DNA of 64,000 bases. Source: Daucus carota subsp. sativus. Lineage: Eukaryota; Streptophyta; Magnoliopsida; Apiales; Apiaceae. Below are positions 1 to 13,200 of this stretch, in pieces. The stretch spans positions 1,823,131 through 1,887,130 of the forward strand of contig NC_030381.2 in assembly GCF_001625215.2 (NCBI RefSeq). Reading direction: 5' to 3'. A program made the translations under genes and the position numbers. How positions within the stretch are numbered: the first letter of the stretch is position 1; every line of letters starts with the position of its first letter. Below the pieces are notes generated by a model. The model was not told the origin of the DNA. It worked only from the letters and a program-made list of their open reading frames with translations, and ran no database searches.

Positions 1-1134
1 ATGGCTTTTCCTTTTATTTTGACAATTATGAAAGGTATACACCCAATCTCGAGCATTTCCTATTTGCCATGCCTTTGCCACGATAATTTGTTCCAGACTC
101 TGTACGGAAAACTCATATGATAGCACCCCATGCTTATTAAGTAACTTCATAGTAGCACATAAATGAGCAGGTGAACAAGATCTAAGGGTCTTATCACACT
201 CTTTCTCGATGGACTGCGAATCAGATGGTGCATCTGAAAACATATTGGAAGAATCATGCAGCGGAGGTTTGCACAACGCCCTGGTATTGCAACCTTTCTT
301 TACCGAAGACACCTCAACACACTTGGAGGCAGAGTCTAAAGAACTTCTCTGTAACTTGGACTTTGTAAATGGATCAAACACCTTCCTAATTGGGCTGAAA
401 CGGGATCTGGGACTGCTCGAATTAGAGCAATCACTTTCTGAGTGAGAAGGTGAATGAGGCAGGGCTAGTTTAGCAGAAAGTGATTTGTGCAAAGTGAAAG
501 AAGAATCTATTTCTCGAGGTCTATTACCATTTCTTAGAGGACGGATAACTGGATCATGTCTGCCCTTGGAACCCGTAACCATCTGTCTCTCTACTTCTTC
601 AGCTAATTGGTTTGCTTCTGCTGAGACCCCCTTTTCTAGAATAGGCCGTAACGGGTGAGCCAGATGAAGGTTTTGAGCCTTTTTTAACGATGTAAAAGAA
701 TCTCGGTTTCTTGACTTCAATGTGGGTCTATTCTGTTCTACTTCCATGTCATCCTCATCAGAATTACACAGGGAATCAATAATACCAAATGACAAGGCAG
801 TGGCACTACTTCGTGGAAATTCTATTTTCCTCCTACTACCATCATCTCGCATTTCCTTCATATTCCTAGTTTCTTGAGAGCTTTGATACACTGAACCCCT
901 CCTTTGCACTTCATAATGACATTCCGTTCTATGTTGGATGGTTTTACAGGATGCACTACGATACCGTTGAAAACTAATATCCGCAAAGCCCTTCTTTCTG
1001 CTCAATAGGTCATTTCCACATTTGGGAATTCCTCTAACCTTTTTACTGTCAGATTTGGAAGAATGCCGAGGTGATGGAAGAACAGTATCAGGACTTCCAT
1101 CTAGTACACAGTATTTATCAAAATCCAGGTCCAT
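1..1134 (-). CDS. DUF3527 domain protein, N-terminal part (cut by window edge)
   Basis: A continuous minus-strand reading frame of 378 codons starts at the ATG at 1132-1134 (an in-frame stop lies four codons upstream) and runs off the left edge without a stop. The protein begins MDLDFDKYCVLDGSP and is Ser/Arg-rich and probably disordered for its first 300 residues. Blocks such as RRGSVYQSSQETRN and a SPRSRFSPIRKVFDPF segment are typical of plant DUF3527 proteins. The visible C-terminal part (SPAHLCATMKLLNKHGV, then AKAWQIGNARDWVYTF) looks like the start of the DUF3527 domain itself. The molecular function of this family is not established, so none is assigned. The rest of the domain lies outside the window. 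The family call rests on remembered motifs; the reading frame is seen directly. Confidence 0.75.
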   Translation of the reverse strand, partial: MDLDFDKYCVLDGSPDTVLPSPRHSSKSDSKKVRGIPKCGNDLLSRKKGFADISFQRYRSASCKTIQHRTECHYEVQRRGSVYQSSQETRNMKEMRDDGSRRKIEFPRSSATALSFGIIDSLCNSDEDDMEVEQNRPTLKSRNRDSFTSLKKAQNLHLAHPLRPILEKGVSAEANQLAEEVERQMVTGSKGRHDPVIRPLRNGNRPREIDSSFTLHKSLSAKLALPHSPSHSESDCSNSSSPRSRFSPIRKVFDPFTKSKLQRSSLDSASKCVEVSSVKKGCNTRALCKPPLHDSSNMFSDAPSDSQSIEKECDKTLRSCSPAHLCATMKLLNKHGVLSYEFSVQSLEQIIVAKAWQIGNARDWVYTFHNCQNKRKSH

Positions 1135-2275
1135 TCCCAGTTTCACTTATGAATCAGCGACCTATTATTAATGAAAAAAAGTAGTGAAAATCCAAACATA
1201 TGACTTGCGAGGACAAGTTTCAACCAATTAGGATATCATAAATTATACGCATAATTAAGGCAAAAAAATGGCCGCAAGTGGAAATTTTAGTAAATAAAAA
1301 CTAACACATTGTATATCCAAATCAAAACAACAAACACATGAAATCCTACAGACATATTCCGAACCAAAGGAAATTAATCTGTGGAGCATAAACATTTAAT
1401 TCTCTCTTTTCTTCGTAACACGAGGTCGAGGTTCGAGCCCAAGTAGAGGCTTATGTACAGTGTCTGCTCTTCACAAAGATGAAACAAAACCTTAATACCT
1501 AAATAAGTATTCAAATACAAACATACAAGATTCAGCTATACCAGTAAATCTACAAGTACAAATTAGAAGCTTTACCAGATAGAAGACTTACACTCAAGAG
1601 CACAGACATTGTCAATAAAAATGCAAACAAACCCTAATAAAGCAGATCAGAAAAACCCTGGCACACAAATCCACTAAAACTAAACCCATTGATTCAAAAT
1701 CAGTGACTTTCATAACATCTGAAATGTGAACAACATTAAAAACAACCAAACCCAACTCAAAAGCAATAAAGATTCAATTTTTATGCACATTTTCTATTCA
1801 AGAAAACATAGAAATAACTAAAAATCAAATGGCAAGAGCAAATGTGAAAGAAAACACACCCTGCAACAGTGGATCTCAGAGAAGTGAATGCAAAGAAAGC
1901 CCCAACACAAACATATGGTGGGCACTGAAGCAATCATATATTTATGATTTACACACTTTGAGCTTAAGTCTTCTTGATTATATGTAAAATGAAGTGCTTA
2001 TGCAGCTGCTGATATATTAGAAGCCCTGTAGCAATGTGAAGCAAGAAATGTCCAAAATGACAAAAAAGCAGTGAGAATTCACAGAGAAAAGCAAATGAGA
2101 GAGAGAGAGAGAGATGGAAAACAACAGTGAGAGAGAGAGAGATGGAGACAGAAGCAAACAACAGTACCCACGAAAACCCAACAAAAGAAAAACACCAAAA
2201 AGAAAGTTTCTTGAGAGAGAAAATGAGTCAAAGGAGTAGAGAGAGAAAAGTGGAGGCATGGCTTAAAAAATCTTG
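1135..2275 (-). promoter_or_regulatory. 5' leader and promoter region of the DUF3527 gene
   Basis: The sequence between the DUF3527 start codon and about 2275 has no credible coding frame. Read on the minus strand it begins with pyrimidine-rich DNA containing two (GA/TC)n runs at 2097-2114 and 2129-2142, a common feature of plant 5' untranslated leaders. It continues into AT-rich sequence that could be a leader intron, with a possible TTGCAG acceptor-like site near 1862-1867. Transcript data would be needed to place the start site and any leader intron. Confidence 0.4.
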
Positions 2276-3220
2276 ATTGGGTTAAACACTTAAAAAATGA
2301 TACTCCATTTTTTTTACATAGAACCTGCACTACATTTTTGTGTACAGTAGTCTTTGATATTAAATTTTCATTGGATATGAAATTTTAGATTTTAAACTTA
2401 CGATTTTTCTGGTGTATCGGCAGAAAATAATATTAAATAATAAATTTATATTAGCTTCAATTTTATTAATAATAATGATGTCATATAAAAATGTATATGA
2501 ATAAAAAATTTATCATCTACATAAAAAACAGTTATTATTGTATAGTTTATGAAAAAATATGTTTAAAATATATTTAAATAATTTATATAATATATATTAG
2601 TAACATGTTTATAACTATTTGATTAATAAATAGTTAGTTACAAAATGTGTATAATTAAGAATCATTTGTATCAAAATAAAATTTAAATCAGAGCACCTTT
2701 TTTTGACAAGATAAATTAAAACACTTAAGGCAGAATGATTTGTAAGCGGTAGATTAGGAGTATTAAATGCGGGAGACATGTGAATAGATTGTAGACAAAA
2801 ACTGACGCACGATAATATTTTAATGTTTGGGGAACAGGGGAAGCAATAATTTACTTGGATTTTAGTACTAGAGTTACTGATTACTCCTGTTGTTAACACC
2901 CGAATCCAATTAATTAGTTTGTCCAAAAGGTTAGGTTCATGCTCGGGAAAAAATAGTTGGGTGGGTGCATCCAGTAAACAAGGTATGATGAAAATACAAG
3001 ACAACCCAATGGTGTGTAATTGATATACCAATAAAAAATACATGGAAAAACTGTGAATTATTATTTCCAAACATTATTATCCTCCAAGTATTCAAATTTT
3101 TCGGACATGATACTTGAGTCATTATTATGTGAAATTGTGATAACGGAACAACACCCTCAAATAGGACTATCAATCAATCCGTCAATTTTGCGACTGATAT
3201 TACAAACTGAGATGATAATA
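2276..3220. other. AT-rich intergenic DNA, nothing recognised
   Basis: The stretch between the DUF3527 leader and the first MITE is AT-rich and holds no frame with recognisable protein similarity. The apparent minus-strand frames here have random composition. No RNA gene was seen. Confidence 0.5.
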
Positions 3221-3353
3221 GGGCGATTATTCGGTAAAAACCGAGCCGAATTACCGAATACTAAAATACACAGAAAACTATAACCGAAATAAAACCGAAA
3301 TATTTCGGTAATTTTGGTTCGGTATCAGGTTAACCGAACCGGATGCTCAGCCC
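3221..3353. mobile_element. Short hAT-like MITE remnant rich in CCGAA/TTCGG
   Basis: The block starts GGGCGATTATTCGGT and ends ACCGAACCGGATGCTCAGCCC, with internal CCGAAAT and GGTTCGGT repeats in both orientations. GGGC...GCCC ends with subterminal CGGTT/AACCG repeats are characteristic of short non-autonomous hAT elements in plants. No clean 8-bp target duplication could be read, so it may be degraded. Confidence 0.45.
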
Positions 3354-3362
3354 TAAATGATA

Positions 3363-3643
3363 CTCCCTCCGTCCCACCCAATTGTTTACATTGGGTTTGG
3401 GCACGGAGGTTAAGAAATATGTATAAAGTAGTGAAAAAGAGGAAGAAAAGTGGGTGAAGTGGTGGGACCCATCGATTTTTAATATATAAAAGAGAGATAG
3501 TGGAGTAAAAGTAGTGTGAAAAGGAAGGAAAAGTGATAAAGTGGTGGGACCCATTAACTATTTTGGAAAAGTTTTGTAATGTAAAGAAATGGATGGGACG
3601 TCCAAAAGAGGTAACTGTAAAGAACCTGGTGGGACGGAGGGAG
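3363..3643. mobile_element. Stowaway-type MITE
   Basis: The element starts CTCCCTCCGTCCC and ends with the reverse complement GGGACGGAGGGAG. It is flanked by TA on both sides (3361-3362 and 3644-3645), as expected for Tc1/mariner-type Stowaway insertions. Length is 281 bp, with no coding capacity. It lies between the DUF3527 gene and the 3' end of the AIPP3-like gene. Confidence 0.88.
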
Positions 3644-4274
3644 TAATACAATTTACTAAAGCATATGGTCATATGGGTCATGTGATTTGATTTAGGCGGG
3701 AGGAATCAAATTTTTGTGGGCGGTGGGCGGTCACATTAGAACGAGGGACATGTACATATGCAATTAGGCAGATGACAATAACCACATTCATCGGAGAAAT
3801 GTCCATTTGTTTATTTCCCAACTAATAAGAAACACTACATTATCAGAATTAGACTTGAAAGAAAGCATATATAGTTCCCCTATGATCACTCTTAGCTTCC
3901 ACATACTACCTGAGTAGCACCGCTGGTTATCTGGTACCGGATATCGGCAGCACTGATCGAAGATCTTTCTTTCTGAGTTCTCTCTTGAATCATATGCAAC
4001 TGAGACCATGCATAAGAAAAAGATTAAAGGAACAGTTTATGTAATATTTAACGTCTACAGGATGCTATAATAAGATCCTTCTTTAACCATGTTTATAATT
4101 ACTCATTCATTGCCATCTTTAGGCACCAACCTTGGACAGCAAAACAGTAATACCACGATATAAGTAATGTCAAACTTGACTCCACAAAAGCCCAACCTCT
4201 AGAATTAAGCAAAGCCATGTTCTATTACTAACAGTGAAGCAACCATTTGCAGGATCCGAGCATGAGGAGATATT
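3644..4274 (-). other. 3' flank and probable 3' untranslated region of the AIPP3-like gene
   Basis: There is no coding frame of interest. This sequence directly follows the stop codon of the AIPP3-like gene and probably includes its 3' untranslated region and polyadenylation site. The exact end cannot be fixed from the sequence. Confidence 0.4.
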
Positions 4275-7200
4275 CTAAGATTCGGCAGTTGTAGCTGCTA
4301 CATTATCTTCAGATCTGGACTTGTTGAAAGATCTCTGGTTATCAAGGACAGGCATCTTGGCTTCAGTGGTTTTCTTAAGAAGATCAGTTGCAGACTTCTT
4401 GTGTTCACGGGGACTAACCAGCTTCTCAACATCTTCAAACTTGGCAGTGGCCAGTGGCGCAGTACCTACGTTCCTAGAATTTGACCCATCTATTGTGAGT
4501 GTAGATGCTTCATCTCTGGATGTCCACCAATCATTACCACAAGCATGGCACTCCAGCTGAAAATACAATAAGATAACTTTAAGAAATACAGAGGAGCTTA
4601 ATATTGGGCATTCGCAAATTAGCCTGGTAAAAGGACCCATGATCAAACAATTACTCCTCTATCCCCTTTCCCCATGATCAAACCACTTATATATCATGTC
4701 TCTACATATAACCTGGAGCTCTCATGACACCAAATTAGCACTAAAAGAGAAAAATCATATCACCACTAGTAGAATGTCCAAAACTATTTGGCTACTTTAT
4801 ACAGAAAAACTTGTTGATATTTGCACAAGATCAATGTAGATACCCGGTATCGATCTCCATGTCCAGCTTGGATGATTTCTGTCAGACCCACTTTTTTCTC
4901 CATGCATCTCTTGCAACGAGCATCCGTCATCTGTTTACGAACAAACCCATGCAATCAATTTAATAAGTGTTTTTTTGAAGAAAAATCAAAGTCTCTAATG
5001 CAAATTAGCAATTAGTAGTCTTGATAAAATAGTTAATTGTAGAGCTTATTGCACTTTGTAACCCCACACTTTGGCTGATTAGCAAATCAGACCCCACACT
5101 TTGAAACGTGACAGTTTGTAACCCTAAGTTTCATTTAGCTTTCGGTTTGTAACCCTGGCCCACACATCCGTTAAAAACAGCCGTTAGCTTTAACTGTTTG
5201 AGAGATAACAGTGTGTCTATTAGTTTCTAACAGCTACTTTACTCCACGTGACTCCTCAAAATTTATGTATCGTATTTGGAAATTATTTCTGAACACACAC
5301 AACGATGTAAAACAATTTAAAATAATTTTTAAAATATGTATTTAGATTTAGAATCTGAAAATTTATTTATTTTTACATAAACGATGTAACTTATTTTAAA
5401 ATTTTAAAATAAATACATATTTTAAAAATTATCTGTAATTTAATATATATTGTTGTGTGTGTTTAGAAAAAATTTAAAATATAATACATGAGGTCACAGG
5501 AGGTAAAGTAGCTGTTAGAAACTAATATACATATTGTCACCTCTCAAACAGTTAAAATTAACGGTTGTTTTTAACGGATGTGTGGGCCAGGGTTACAAAC
5601 CGAAAGCTAAATGAAACTTAGGGTTACAAACTGTCACGTTTCAAAGTGTGGGGTCTGATTTGCTAATCAGCCAAAGTGTGGGGTTACAAAGTGTAATAAG
5701 CTCTTAATTGTATCATGGAAAACCCAGTACAAGATAGTTTAATAGATCCCTCAACAAACATAAGAAAAAATTCAGCAAACCTGTATGTGTGCAGACTCTT
5801 CTGGCTCTTTGCTTGCTATTTCCTCCGTAGTAAGTCCCTCCTAATGGTGAAAGAAAAAGTAAGTACCGACTTTTGAATGATATTGTAGTGTCCAGTCTTA
5901 GTTCAACAAGTTGCGGATGTGACCAATAAAGAATGGAACTTGAAAAAAAACAGCGAGTGGCATTTATCCTTATATAATTGCAACAGTGGGTTATATTTAT
6001 TGAAATAATAATGAATATATTATAACTTATAAAACCAAACTATGTCTATATCTATAAGTCCAGAAGTGATCTTAGTTTTTCAAATTTTCTATGTTGCAAG
6101 CAACATATATATCAACATGATCTAAAAATACAGAAAGGCATGTATATAATTTCAAAAGAATAAAAAATGATTTTTCAGTAACATATTAATATTTGATGAT
6201 ATAACTTATGTTTTAGGATAGTTGAATTTTAAACCTATAATAATCATCAATATATAGTGAGATATAGTATGCACAGTGCACAGGAACTTCAGATAAATGA
6301 AGTATAGCAATCAGCAAAAGCTGTCTAAAAAGGTTATACCTTCAACTCAACACTGGACATTTTTAGTATTTTTATAGGTTCCAACTCTCCAGCAAGTAAA
6401 CGCCGAGATAACTGTGCATTGTTCTGCCAAAGAATAAGAGAAAAAGAATGTTCAGTGCAAATACCATCGCATATAATACATATCAGCATCTTCTCTGTTA
6501 CTCATCTATTACTGCTGCATTAGTGTAAAGATAAATGAGTTTAAAAATCAAACCTTTTCCAGAAAATCACAATTTAACATACTCATGCAACAGAGAAAGA
6601 TCTTCACAAAAGACTCCTGACTCGCAGTTAAAAAGTCTGCTGTCTGCTGCTTGTCAATTTACCATTTCAATTCACATAATCATTCCCTAAACTGATATGT
6701 GATACACTTATTTTACGAGAGTAGAACGATTAAAAAATATAAGAAGTTTGTGAAAGGACTCCAGCGAATTTAAAATTACTAATTTTAGTTTCATGGTTAT
6801 CTATTTTCATCTTTCGAGATTATGTCTAATTAATCAACAGAACTGCGAAATAGAAATTTAACACAGGCACCTCTTACATGTGCTCACCAAGGCAATCATG
6901 ATCAAACTTCTCAGAATCCAAAATATTAACATACAATAACCAAAGGGGGATCCCTCTATCTACCTTGAGATTAAATGATAGCTGGCGCATCTTCTGGTTA
7001 TACTTCTCAAAAACACCAGAAAAAGTTTCATGTGATGCCTTCTCTAGAGCAGCTATAGCAGGAACAGCAGCATCAGGCCAAAGAAAGGTAGGCTTCCCCT
7101 AAGAGAGAAATCAGGAGTCACATCCAACTATTAAGCCCAAGTAAAAAGCTGTCACTTTAATTAAAGACAACACAACAGAAAGACAAAATTACGTTTCACG

Positions 7201-10200
7201 AGGAGTCGAGGACCAACGCAACAGTTACTGCAAAAACCATCTACTTACATTTTTACTATTCTCCTCAGGAGCACTTCCACTTTCTTCACTTGGAACATTG
7301 TTGCCTTCAGTTTCCGCCTTTTCTTTACCATCAGCTTGACTGCTTGCTGGAGGGGTGCATATAGATTGAATCCCCTCGAGAAGCTTTTCTAGCCATTTAT
7401 CACGCTGTGATTCTCCGGTCAAGACCTTGAAGTTGGCCAGAATTTTGTAATATTCTGAGCCATTACTGTTACAGCTTCCTGGTGTTTCTGCTTTCTGGAG
7501 TTGACTAGACATTCCAGACTTGGCAGGGTCTTCATCCACTCTTGAAACATCTAACGGGAGCATATTTTTTCTTCTTAACAATCTTTTGTTTCTCAACTGA
7601 TCCTCCTGATTAGCTTCACCATCTTCAGTCTCAATGTCAGGAACATCTCCAAGCCGTGAAAAGGTTTTCTGAACAAGAAGATCAATTTCATGTTGCTTGC
7701 TATCTTCATAATCTTTATCTGTCAGCTTAAAGAGTTTCCTTTGTTCAGTATCATATACTCTCTGGACAATAAATCCTGGATGCTCTTTACGCTTTGGGAT
7801 CTGCTTGTTTAAAGGAATGAAGTGTACCACACACTTGTGCATTACAGATTCTGCAGCCACCTCATCACGGTGGAAACTGTAAAAGAGTTCTCTTGTATCA
7901 GAAGAATTCCAGTTTCCCCCACCCTTTTTTTCAGCCTCCTCCGGACGGTAAAACCATTGCCCAAGCACCATCACATTACCTTCCTTGTCTTGCATGATAT
8001 CCTGCCGATAGAATAGTATAGACAAATAAGGATGCAGGTATCAAAGAACACCAATCTTAGATAGTCTCTACAAACGTTACTGGAAATATGACCTAAAACT
8101 ATACGAGGTAAATGGGCTAAGAGCCCATTTGGCCGAGCTTAATTGTGACTTATGACTTAACGTGACTTAATGTGACAAGCTGAGAGGTTAAAATGTCTGT
8201 TTGGATACTTTCTTGAATGAAAGAATTATCACGGTGAATTGCCGCTTCATATTCGTTGAGATTCATTCTCATTATCAAAAAAAAAATGTCTGTTTGGATA
8301 ACTTTGACTTACTAATGACTTGTGGATGATTGAAAATGTAATAATAAAAAATAAAAGTGATTCCTGGATAACTCATAACTTATGAATAATTTTTATCAAA
8401 AAAATTGTTTTAAAAAATTAAGTCATTGAAAAAAGTACCTCAAACTAACTTCTGACTTTAAGTCAGTTTCTGGCTTATTTCTGACTTAAAGTCAGTTTCA
8501 GGCTTATTACACAAACACACATTTTTCAGTTTAAAGTCAGAAACAGCTTTAAACCCCCGGCTTAAAGCCCAGACAAACAGGTTGTAAGGCATGGTCATAA
8601 AGTGGTAAGAACTGCCAAAACCATGATCAGTTTCAAAAAAAAACCCGACATAGAGAATGTCTATGCTAATAGTAAAAGTATTTCCTCTTTGTATCTATAT
8701 ATCTTTTCTTAGTCCAATCCCATCAAATAGATCAAAGTTGTAACATCTTAGTACACTCGATGACATTACTTCCAACAGGGAAGAGCATTGGTCAGTTTTG
8801 TAAGTTTTGTAAGGCCAGATAAAACCAACCCGAACAAGTCGGTGGGAACGGTTCAACTTAAAACCAAACAATCGATTAAATTGTCCCTTCGTGTCACAAT
8901 TTTACTTAAATAATTACTTGTTTTACTCAATTGTCAAGAATCCCAAGATTTTTTTTATTTAGTCTATGAAATTGAGAGCATTACACAATTCAAGAAGTTA
9001 TTTATTTTCTTTTATCAACTAATATTATCAAATAATAGTTCATATATGATATCTTCATTCTCTAAGTGAATGTTCTTAGTGCTACTTTCTCCATGTTCAA
9101 TTGGGACAGAATAAAACAAGGCTGAATATACCCATCTCTTCATAATTTCTTCAATGGAAAGTTCTTCCACTCCCAAGTTTGTTCCGAGAGGAAGTTTGTT
9201 GCTCAGAGGTCTCACCTAATTCTATCAGACAGGTGTAACTCTGTGTCTGAGAGTCGAGAGGTTTTGTAACCAGCTCCTTGGTCCGTTTTTGTGCTCTGCC
9301 CTACAACCTACTGTTTACATATATGGGACCCTTCTATTATGTTACATAAATAAGTACATAATACATAATGATTTAGTCAATCATTCTAACTAACATTTTT
9401 TCCCAGAAATACTACCAAGGGCAGAAATTTAAAGACACCAGCAATACTACAACCCAACAAATGAGCTGGGGGCTTCACAAAAATGCAAAGATTTCTCAAT
9501 TACAGAGCATCAGAACATTAAAGTGCTTTCTTATATCTTGCATTGCACAGATACCATCTTTCTATAAATTATATGTAGTCAAGAACAAGCTAATTTCTTA
9601 ATTATGCATTACACCGAACATAAAAAACTGTAGCAGACTTCAAAAATAAATATTTATACATTTAGGGCTGTCAAACGGATAATTAGGATACGGATACAGC
9701 CATATCCGAATCCGAATCCGGAAGTCCGGAACCGTATCCGAATCCGTATCCGGATCCGGAAATATCCGAAAAATGAATATTCGTATCCGAATCCGTCGGA
9801 TATTATCCGGATTCGGATAATATCCGGATCCGAAATCATTTATCAAAAATTGATTTTTTTTTAATAAAAGTTGTAAATACTAAAAAAAATAAGCAAAAAA
9901 ATATGATAAAGTTTTGTAGATAAATGAAATAGTTATTTCCGCCAGGAGCATTACAAAGACCTTGCAAATAACCCAGACAATCAGTCATCAGATGCCAAGC
10001 AAGTCAGTTGTGGATCGATCCTTCTTTTAGAGAGAGAGTATCGAAGATTCAGAGAAGATCGTGGGAGGCGGCGTGAGAAAAAAATGAATAGGCAGGGGGC
10101 TGTGGGAGACTGTAAGTCTATTAGGGATTTATATTCTAGGGTGAACTAGTGAGTCATGAGTGATGTTAAACTGTTAATCAAATAGGAATATATGATCCAA

Positions 10201-13200
10201 AAATCAAAATACTTGAGTATATACTCGTATATTATAGTAAACACTTAAATAAATATTATATTTTAATAAATATATAATAAATATATTAATTAATTAATTA
10301 TTCGGATTCGGATATTTTCGGATGCGGATGTGCCTATATCCGTATCCGTATCCTAAACATTCGAATTCAGATACGGATAATATCCGGTTCACTTCGGATA
10401 CGGATAATATCCGTTTTTTTCCAAATACGAATACAGATATTTCGGACGGATATCGGATTTTTCGAATTTTTTTGACAGCCCTACATTTTACAAAAAAACA
10501 ATGTACCTTAATAATAGCCACATAAGGCTTTTGATTCGTCTCTTCGGGCACTAAAAGCACAGCGTCCTCCTACAAAAGAGAACAAACCATCCAAAATATC
10601 GACAAAATTATAAAATAAAATATAGCACATCAACTTTACTGAATATTACTCATTAATTCTAGTACATATCATATATCAAATAATAAAATCAAGATAAAAC
10701 AAGCGACAAACAAAACAAAATGAGAACTTGCAAAATCATATCATAAACTGTTGTATTATACTCAGTGCTATTAGAAGCGCGCATATGCGAGATCAGTGAT
10801 GGGCTTGCTTTTATGTGCCTTGAGTGCTTATTCTTATATGATTCTTGCGTATAGATACACATATCTTGTATATACAGATTTGTATATACATACATTTTTT
10901 GTATTTATGCATATGATTTGAGGATGACGATGAAGAACACTTTGTTGAGGATCCACCGATCCAAATAATACTCCCTCCGTCCCATGGAGTAGTATACGCA
11001 TGGGGTGAGACACGGATTTTAAAAAAAATGTAGTTTAGTGAAGAAAAGTGGGTAAAGTGGTGGGACCAACTAGTATTTAATATATAAAGTGGGTGTAGCG
11101 GGGGTAAAGTGGTGGGACCAACTAATATTTAATACGACCTTTCTAATATGTACCCAAGGGCACACAATAAGCACCAACTCTCATGAAAATGGCTTGTTTT
11201 TATTGGTGGATTTTGTGTGCATGCAGGAGGTCATCAACATTTATTATTCATCCACCAATCAAAACTTAACATTCTCATGAAAGTTAGTGACTATTGTGTG
11301 CCTATGGGCACACCGTAGAAAATCCCTATTTAATACTCCCTCCGTCCCATCCATTTCTATACAATTTTCTTTTTGGGTGTCCCATCATTTCAATACATTC
11401 CAAAAATAGTAACTTTTAATAATATAAAATACTATTGCACCAACTACTTTCTTCTACTATTTTCATTCTATAATAATATAAACACTATTACACCCACTAC
11501 TTTCCTCCACTATTGCAAATCTATAATTAAATATAAATGGGTCCTTCTACTTTACCCACTTTTCATCTAACTTTACTCAATGTTTTACACTTTTTCTTGG
11601 TCTCCGTGTCCACACCCAATGTATATAATTCATTGGGACGGAGGGAGTATATGAAGTGGCTATATTGAAAGAAAATAGTGGGTGTAGTTAAATTTTTATT
11701 ATTATAAAATTTTACTATTTTTGGAATGTATATAATTAAGTGGGGCGTTCCAAAAAGGAAAATATATATTTTACTATTTTGTAAAATGTTGATGACCAAG
11801 AGGAAGAAGAATGGACCAACTTTGCATTTCTTTGTTACTTTGAATTTAAATTGTTCACTCTTAATGTATATGATGATGAATTTGGGTTCTTTACTCATTA
11901 TGTGTCTCCGTATCTGTAACTTAACAATATTCTACATTATATACCATTTAGATATGTATATACCATTGATTGCACACTTTTTTGTCGAAACAATAAGATT
12001 ATAATTTTTGGCAAATATATATTAATTATTAGATTCTCAACTTTCAAACATAGCACAGCATGTCTAATATAATAAAATTATCAATAATAAAGTACTTATC
12101 AATGATGTTTAATAATTCAAAAGCTTCGGAGTCATTTGGTTTAAATTCCGGTACTTCAATTTCTCATTCTTCCTCTTCTTCTTCATCTATTAAAATTGAA
12201 AATAAAGGCCTGTGAGTTGAATTTTGAGGCATAGAAGTGTCAAGTGTCTCCTATGATAAAGAAGTTCCTTAGCCCCACAAGCAATAAACAAATCATTCTA
12301 ATTAAGGCATTTGTCTTCGTGGACACCCACTGAACTTGAGGCTTTTTAGAGTTTTTCAGCGCTTAAACACGTATCTTGAACACTTTTTTGCTGATTTCAG
12401 AATCACATTAAATTGCTAATACTTAAATTGCACATCCTGCGTCTAAGCGCAAAGCGCCATTAATTAACACTGCCAGGGGCATTTTGTGTTTTTGTGCCCA
12501 CATCGCATTTAATAACAGTAATGCTTGCTCATATTGCATGTCTGTGAGTATTAAATGATAATCGCATACAATAAAACTATATAAATACCTCATAGGATCA
12601 TATCATAAACAACAACAACCTCAAACCATATAATAAAATAACTGCAACAAAATGCAGTAACCGGACGAAATTATATGAGCAAACAAAATCACAGAATGTT
12701 TTGTTTACAGGTAATAAAACTAATAAAAAACGTCAAGATCATATCATAAACAGCAATCACATGCTATATAGAAGAATAATTACAACAAAATGAAGCAACA
12801 AAACGAAATAAAAGATTCACTATATCAAAAAGTGCCCAGGCAAAAAGACTAAATAAAAACCCTACGAGTTTGTAAACAACGAGCAAGTACATATCATAAA
12901 CACCGAGATCATACTACATATCAAATAATTACATTGAAATGAAGCAATAACACACAAAAAAAACACCGAGCTTATACTACATTTAAAAGTTATGACTTCA
13001 AAAGTAACGAATTAAAACACTTACGAGCTCATATCGCAATCCGTCATACTCGAACGTCTCGAAATGATTACGCAGCTTCTTCCCCTTTCCGGATGACTTA
13101 ACCGGCTCGCCAATCGGCTTCGCATCCACCACAGCTTCTTCTTCCTCCTCCTCCTCCGCATCCTCCTCGTTTTCGCTCTCGTCTTGCTTCGTTTTCTTCT

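Noticed and set aside
1410-1450. GAGGTCGAGGTTCGAGCCC noticed as a possible tRNA B box
   Set aside because: No matching A box, anticodon arm or acceptor stem could be built around it.
9015-9215. 66-codon minus-strand frame MRPLSNKLPLGTNLGVEELS in intron 2
   Set aside because: Looks protein-like but matches no family I know, lies within an intron and has no supporting signals.
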